Shown here piece after piece: positions 13,581-15,806 of a stretch of DNA of 15,806 nucleotides. Both the position numbers and the translations under genes were made by a program. Position 1 is the stretch's first letter. Each line of letters opens with the position of its first letter. Source of the DNA: Richelia sp. UBA3308. GTDB lineage: Bacteria > Cyanobacteriota > Cyanobacteriia > Cyanobacteriales > Nostocaceae. The stretch is from positions 1 through 15,806 of the forward strand of contig DESS01000149.1 of assembly GCA_002361335.1 (NCBI GenBank), read 5' to 3'. The notes beneath the pieces are model-generated. The model was not told the DNA's origin, searched no databases, and saw only the letters and a list, made by a program, of their open reading frames with translations.

Positions 13581-13859
13581 CTAGCTACCACTAGAAAGTT
13601 GAACTGATTCTTTTCTGAACGATCTTCTAAACATCCTAATTAAGTGTGCTTTCTGTAAAATTGCAATACCTGAAAGCAATAATACAGGAACTACAACAAG
13701 TTGCATTAGTTTGGTAAAATTAGCATTGACGCTCCAAGGTGAGTAAATATACATCGCAATCAAAGCACCACCAGTAATATGAATGGAGCGTATCGCTACT
13801 CGTAAAGTCTTTTTGCTCACGATCTTATCCTTAACAAATAGTACGTCTTTTGAATCCAT
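13581..13859 (-). CDS. Small membrane protein with two predicted transmembrane segments
   Basis: 92 codons; GGAG lies about 10 nt before the ATG. Hydrophobic segments at ~22-42 (AIRSIHITGGALIAMYIYSP) and ~51-68 (MQLVVVPVLLLSGIAIL) are followed by a strongly basic tail (KAHLIRMFRRSFRK), which by the positive-inside rule would be cytoplasmic. I recognise no characterised family. It is the first intact gene before the cluster and points the same way, but a 222-bp gap separates it from the lipocalin-like gene, so membership of the cluster is uncertain. A role in anchoring or product export would be speculation. Confidence 0.65.
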   Translation of the reverse strand: MDSKDVLFVKDKIVSKKTLRVAIRSIHITGGALIAMYIYSPWSVNANFTKLMQLVVVPVLLLSGIAILQKAHLIRMFRRSFRKESVQLSSGS

Positions 13860-14021
13860 CCTCAGACATCTCCGAAAACATAAATGATTTTCAGATTCAG
13901 TTGATTGATGAATTTTCTTTTTCTACCTCTTCTACCTCGTTCTTCATCCGCATCTTATTTCTTTTGAATTTCTTGCTAAAGCTGAACTGAGGTAAATTGG
14001 TAGAGCTATTTTGAAAGCAAT

Positions 14022-14272
14022 TCAAATTTGAATTGTGTTTATAACCTGCCTAAATTCAGAGTTCTTATACTCATGTTGATCTCGAAGACTTTCTTCTACC
14101 GCCACTAATAGATACTCCTGTTCCGTTAGAAGGTGATGTAACTGATTGAGAGAGGGAAGAAGGAAGATATTTTTGGGTAATCTTACAACGGGAAGAGAGT
14201 CGTTTCAACAGCTTGTTCATTAATTTCTTCAAGCAGGTTAAATTCTTGTAAGTTGCTTTAACTTTATAACAT
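14022..14272 (-). pseudogene. Small frameshifted gene behind a strong ribosome binding site
   Basis: On the minus strand AAAGGAG precedes an ATG at 14272. The frame then reads M-L-stop-S-stop and continues as SNLQEFNLLEEINEQAVETT before drifting out of frame near 14190. A one-base shift restores a clean run (RLPKNIFLLPSLNQLHHLL, then TEQEYLLVAVEESLRDQHEY) ending at TGA 14022. Both early stops are TAA, one C-to-T change from CAA (Gln). Together this looks like an ~83-residue, mainly helical acidic protein inactivated by two nonsense mutations and a frameshift. I do not recognise it. Its leader is the second copy of the duplicated block found upstream of the lectin gene. Confidence 0.4.
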
Positions 14273-14320
14273 ATTTTTTCTCCTTTGAAATCAGAGTGAT
14301 TTTGCTTTCTAATTATCCAA

Positions 14321-14430
14321 GGATTCTCCGATAAATAAGATAAACGTTAATTTACGTTTGTCTCTAACCTTGATTGTATATTACCAATTTTGCAAACAAA
14401 AAAAAATACACTTTTCTGCATATTTGATCG
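14321..14430. repeat. Copy 2 of the ~110-bp duplicated block (partner at 2131-2240)
   Basis: Begins AGGATTCTC like copy 1 and ends in TGCATATTTG, with matching blocks in the same order. It ends 49 bp upstream (in minus-strand sense) of the ATG of the decayed small gene at 14272. It contains a palindromic AACGTtAATTtACGTT not conserved in copy 1, and only a degenerate form of the TGCAC/GTGCA palindrome. Confidence 0.65.
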
Positions 14431-14719
14431 GTTCTTTTTTGTAGGTTTGTGCATAAATTAAAATAATTTTCACGGAATTTAACGACTTGCAAATATTTGT
14501 TACGTATAAGAGAATGTTTATAAAATAAATCTTAAGAAATAGACTCAGAAGAAATAGAAAAAAGAGCATTTTTGAATTTAGATGGATATAAGTGGAAAGA
14601 AGAAATAGTCAAGGTGAATGCCCGAATTTAGAATGAAGAATTTAGAATTATTACCCCATCGATGAATCGAGGGGCACCTCAACAATGGCAGAACTGTTTG
14701 TTTTTCTCCACGGATTATC
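14431..14719. other. AT-rich stretch without genes
   Basis: Nothing coding is seen. It holds a doubled GAATTTAGAAT motif (about 14633-14650) of the kind found in cyanobacterial intergenic repeats, and a stem-loop at 14654-14674 made of CCCC-A-TCGAT and ATCGA-GGGG. The missing 5' part of the transposase to the right would have lain here but is not recognisable. Confidence 0.4.
14654..14674. other. Stem-loop CCCC(A)TCGAT / ATCGAGGGG
   Basis: A 9-bp stem with one bulged A just upstream of the transposase remnant. It may be part of the original insertion sequence end or an unrelated intergenic repeat. Confidence 0.35.
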
Positions 14720-15684
14720 GATGGCTTTTATCCAGTTTATTTTCCGGTCAATTATGGTGGAATTAAACAGATTTGGCTAGTAGTAGAAAGTGAGAAAAGG
14801 AAAAATAGTTATTTAGATAAGCTAGAGAACAAGCTAAAAAAAGAAAGAGAAAAAGTTGAAAAGCTTTTAAAGGAATTAAAAAAAGAAGGGGAGCACCCAA
14901 TTTTGAAAAATCACCAAAATATAGGTTGTCATTGCGAATGTAGCGCAGCGGAATGAAGCAATCGCAATAACTAGGCTTTGCAATTGCTTCGCTCCATTTC
15001 CGGGCCGCTCGCAATGAAAAATTACATTTTTAGAGATTTGGGATGCTCCCAAAACAAGATTTTTAAACTCCAGAACAAGCTCCGTATAAATTAAAAGGAA
15101 CCAACAGAAAACTGAAGCTGTTTGGAATTAAATAAATTAACCTTATTGAAACTAAGGCTTCATGTAATAAAACTGTTTACAAAATGGAAGGAGAAGGTTA
15201 TGAAAAAACAGAAGAGATAGAAATACTAAGAAAACAAGCAGGAATATTTATTTTAGCGACGCGACTAATTTAGCTGATGATAATAAATTAAAACCAGAAT
15301 AAATCATCACAAATTATAAAAATAAACAATCTTGTGAGAGAGGATTTATATTTATTAAATTCCCTTTATTTTTTGCTGATAGTTTCTTCGTAGAGTATCG
15401 TTAAATAATAGAGAATATGTTGTTTTTTATGTGTTTATGCTTATTAGTTTATAATCTCGGTGAAAGGCAACTGATAAATAATTTTAAAATAGCCAAAATG
15501 GGAATAAAAAATTAACTAGTGAAGTGAACAAAATATTATATTAAGATGCTTATTCAATGTTTTCAAGGTATTTATATTTTAATTTTAAATGGAATTAATC
15601 AAATTGTTAATTTAACTACTATATCGTAATTTTATCTTGAAGTATCTACCATCATCTTGCCAAAAATACTATCTACTTACTTAA
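14720..15684 (+). pseudogene. Decayed IS1634-family transposase, split by a repeat element
   Basis: Fragments in order on the plus strand: DGFYPVYFPVNYGGIKQ then IWLVVESEKRK and a Lys/Glu coiled segment (14720-14888); after an inserted repeat, RKQAGIFILAT (about 15223-15260); then, shifted, TNLADDNKLKPE-stop-IITNYKNKQSCERGFIF and KFPLFFADSFF; then CLCLLVYNLGERQL (15432-15480); then, shifted again, QCFQGIYILILNGINQIVNL (15555-15614) and finally SSCQKYYLLT-stop at 15684. The YGG-x-x-Q-xWLVVES block, the CERGF block with the catalytic Glu and the LCLLVYNLGERQL block are characteristic of the IS1634 DDE transposases common in cyanobacteria. The N-terminal part is missing, and there are several stops and frameshifts, so it cannot be active. 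Confidence 0.8.
14889..15050. mobile_element. 162-bp inverted-repeat element inserted in the transposase remnant
   Basis: Outer ends GGGAGCACCCAA (14889) and, read inward from 15050, GGGAGCATCCCAAAT form imperfect terminal inverted repeats. Inside, CATTGCGA (14930-14937) pairs with TCGCAATG (15009-15016), and GAAGCAATCGCA has an inverse partner in TGCAATTGCTTC. The CATTGCGA...GAAGCAATCGCA unit is a widespread palindromic repeat in cyanobacteria. The transposase reading frame is recognisable up to the left end and resumes beyond the right end, so this is a secondary insertion. Confidence 0.6.
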
Positions 15685-15806
15685 TCCAAATAACTTGAGC
15701 AAGAATGAATCACAATTTATAAATCTCCGAAGGAACAGTTATTCCTCCAAAACTTTTTAGTACTTAAATAACCCCGATTTATGAGTTCACAAGTAAGAAG
15801 TAAGAA
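15685..15806. other. Window end: IS flank and AAGTAAG repeat
   Basis: No gene is seen. Two AAGTAAG heptamers (15791-15804) begin what may be another short tandem repeat array cut by the window edge. Confidence 0.35.

Noticed and set aside
14381..14569. Minus-strand 62-codon frame rich in Phe, Leu, Ile and Lys
   Set aside because: It is AT-rich sequence giving hydrophobic codons by composition, overlaps the duplicated block, and has no ribosome site or known family.
1..15806. CRISPR arrays, tRNA or rRNA genes
   Set aside because: No regularly spaced repeats with unique spacers and no tRNA-like cloverleaf or rRNA sequence were noticed; the only tandem arrays are heptamers or hexamers.

Overview
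The window looks like the chromosome (or a large replicon) of a filamentous, Nostocales-type cyanobacterium. The evidence is indirect: low GC, a HIP1 octamer (GCGATCGC at 546), heptamer tandem repeats, GGGGAGCAGGGG-type intergenic tracts, a Microcystis-lectin-like (MVL) protein, and remnants of a two-partner-secretion transporter and of an IS1634-type transposase. No taxonomic search could be run.

Left part (1-2786), all minus strand: the start of a secreted Asn/Pro/Gln-rich protein cut by the window edge, a lipoprotein-like DsbA-family thioredoxin-fold protein, a secreted single-domain MVL-type lectin with a long AT-rich leader, and a decayed ShlB/FhaC-type outer-membrane transporter. From 2787 to 3625 there is decayed sequence: stem-loops, a frameshifted gene fragment, and a 220-bp IS-end/MITE-like element (element A).

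Centre (3626-13859): eleven minus-strand genes that read as a type II (iterative, dissociated) polyketide synthase cluster. In transcription order they are: small membrane protein, lipocalin-like protein, FkbM methyltransferase, an ACP fused to an SRPBCC aromatase/cyclase, a second stand-alone SRPBCC cyclase, a metal-dependent 'cyclase'-family protein, [gap with repeats and element B], MGT-type glycosyltransferase, [leader], ketosynthase KS-alpha, chain-length factor KS-beta, an unrecognised 138-aa protein, and a Ser-Asp-His alpha/beta hydrolase of the 2,6-dihydroxypseudooxynicotine-hydrolase/Ayg1-like type. The inferred scheme is as follows. KS-alpha and KS-beta extend malonyl units on the fused ACP. 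The SRPBCC domains and the metal-dependent cyclase fold and aromatise the chain. The hydrolase may trim it by C-C cleavage, as AntI does in the Photorhabdus anthraquinone pathway. The methyltransferase and glycosyltransferase decorate the product. No ketoreductase, malonyl-CoA:ACP transacylase or phosphopantetheinyl transferase gene is present here, so those would come from elsewhere in the genome. Type II PKS loci are mostly known from actinomycetes, so this layout in a cyanobacterium is the main point of interest.

Right part (13860-15806): a small frameshifted gene behind a good ribosome binding site, a ~110-bp sequence that is a diverged duplicate of the region upstream of the lectin gene, and a heavily decayed plus-strand IS1634-like transposase split by a 162-bp inverted-repeat element. 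The two MITE-like elements A (3366-3585) and B (9886-9978) belong to one family, lie in opposite orientation, and bracket the glycosyltransferase-KS-CLF-hydrolase half of the cluster.
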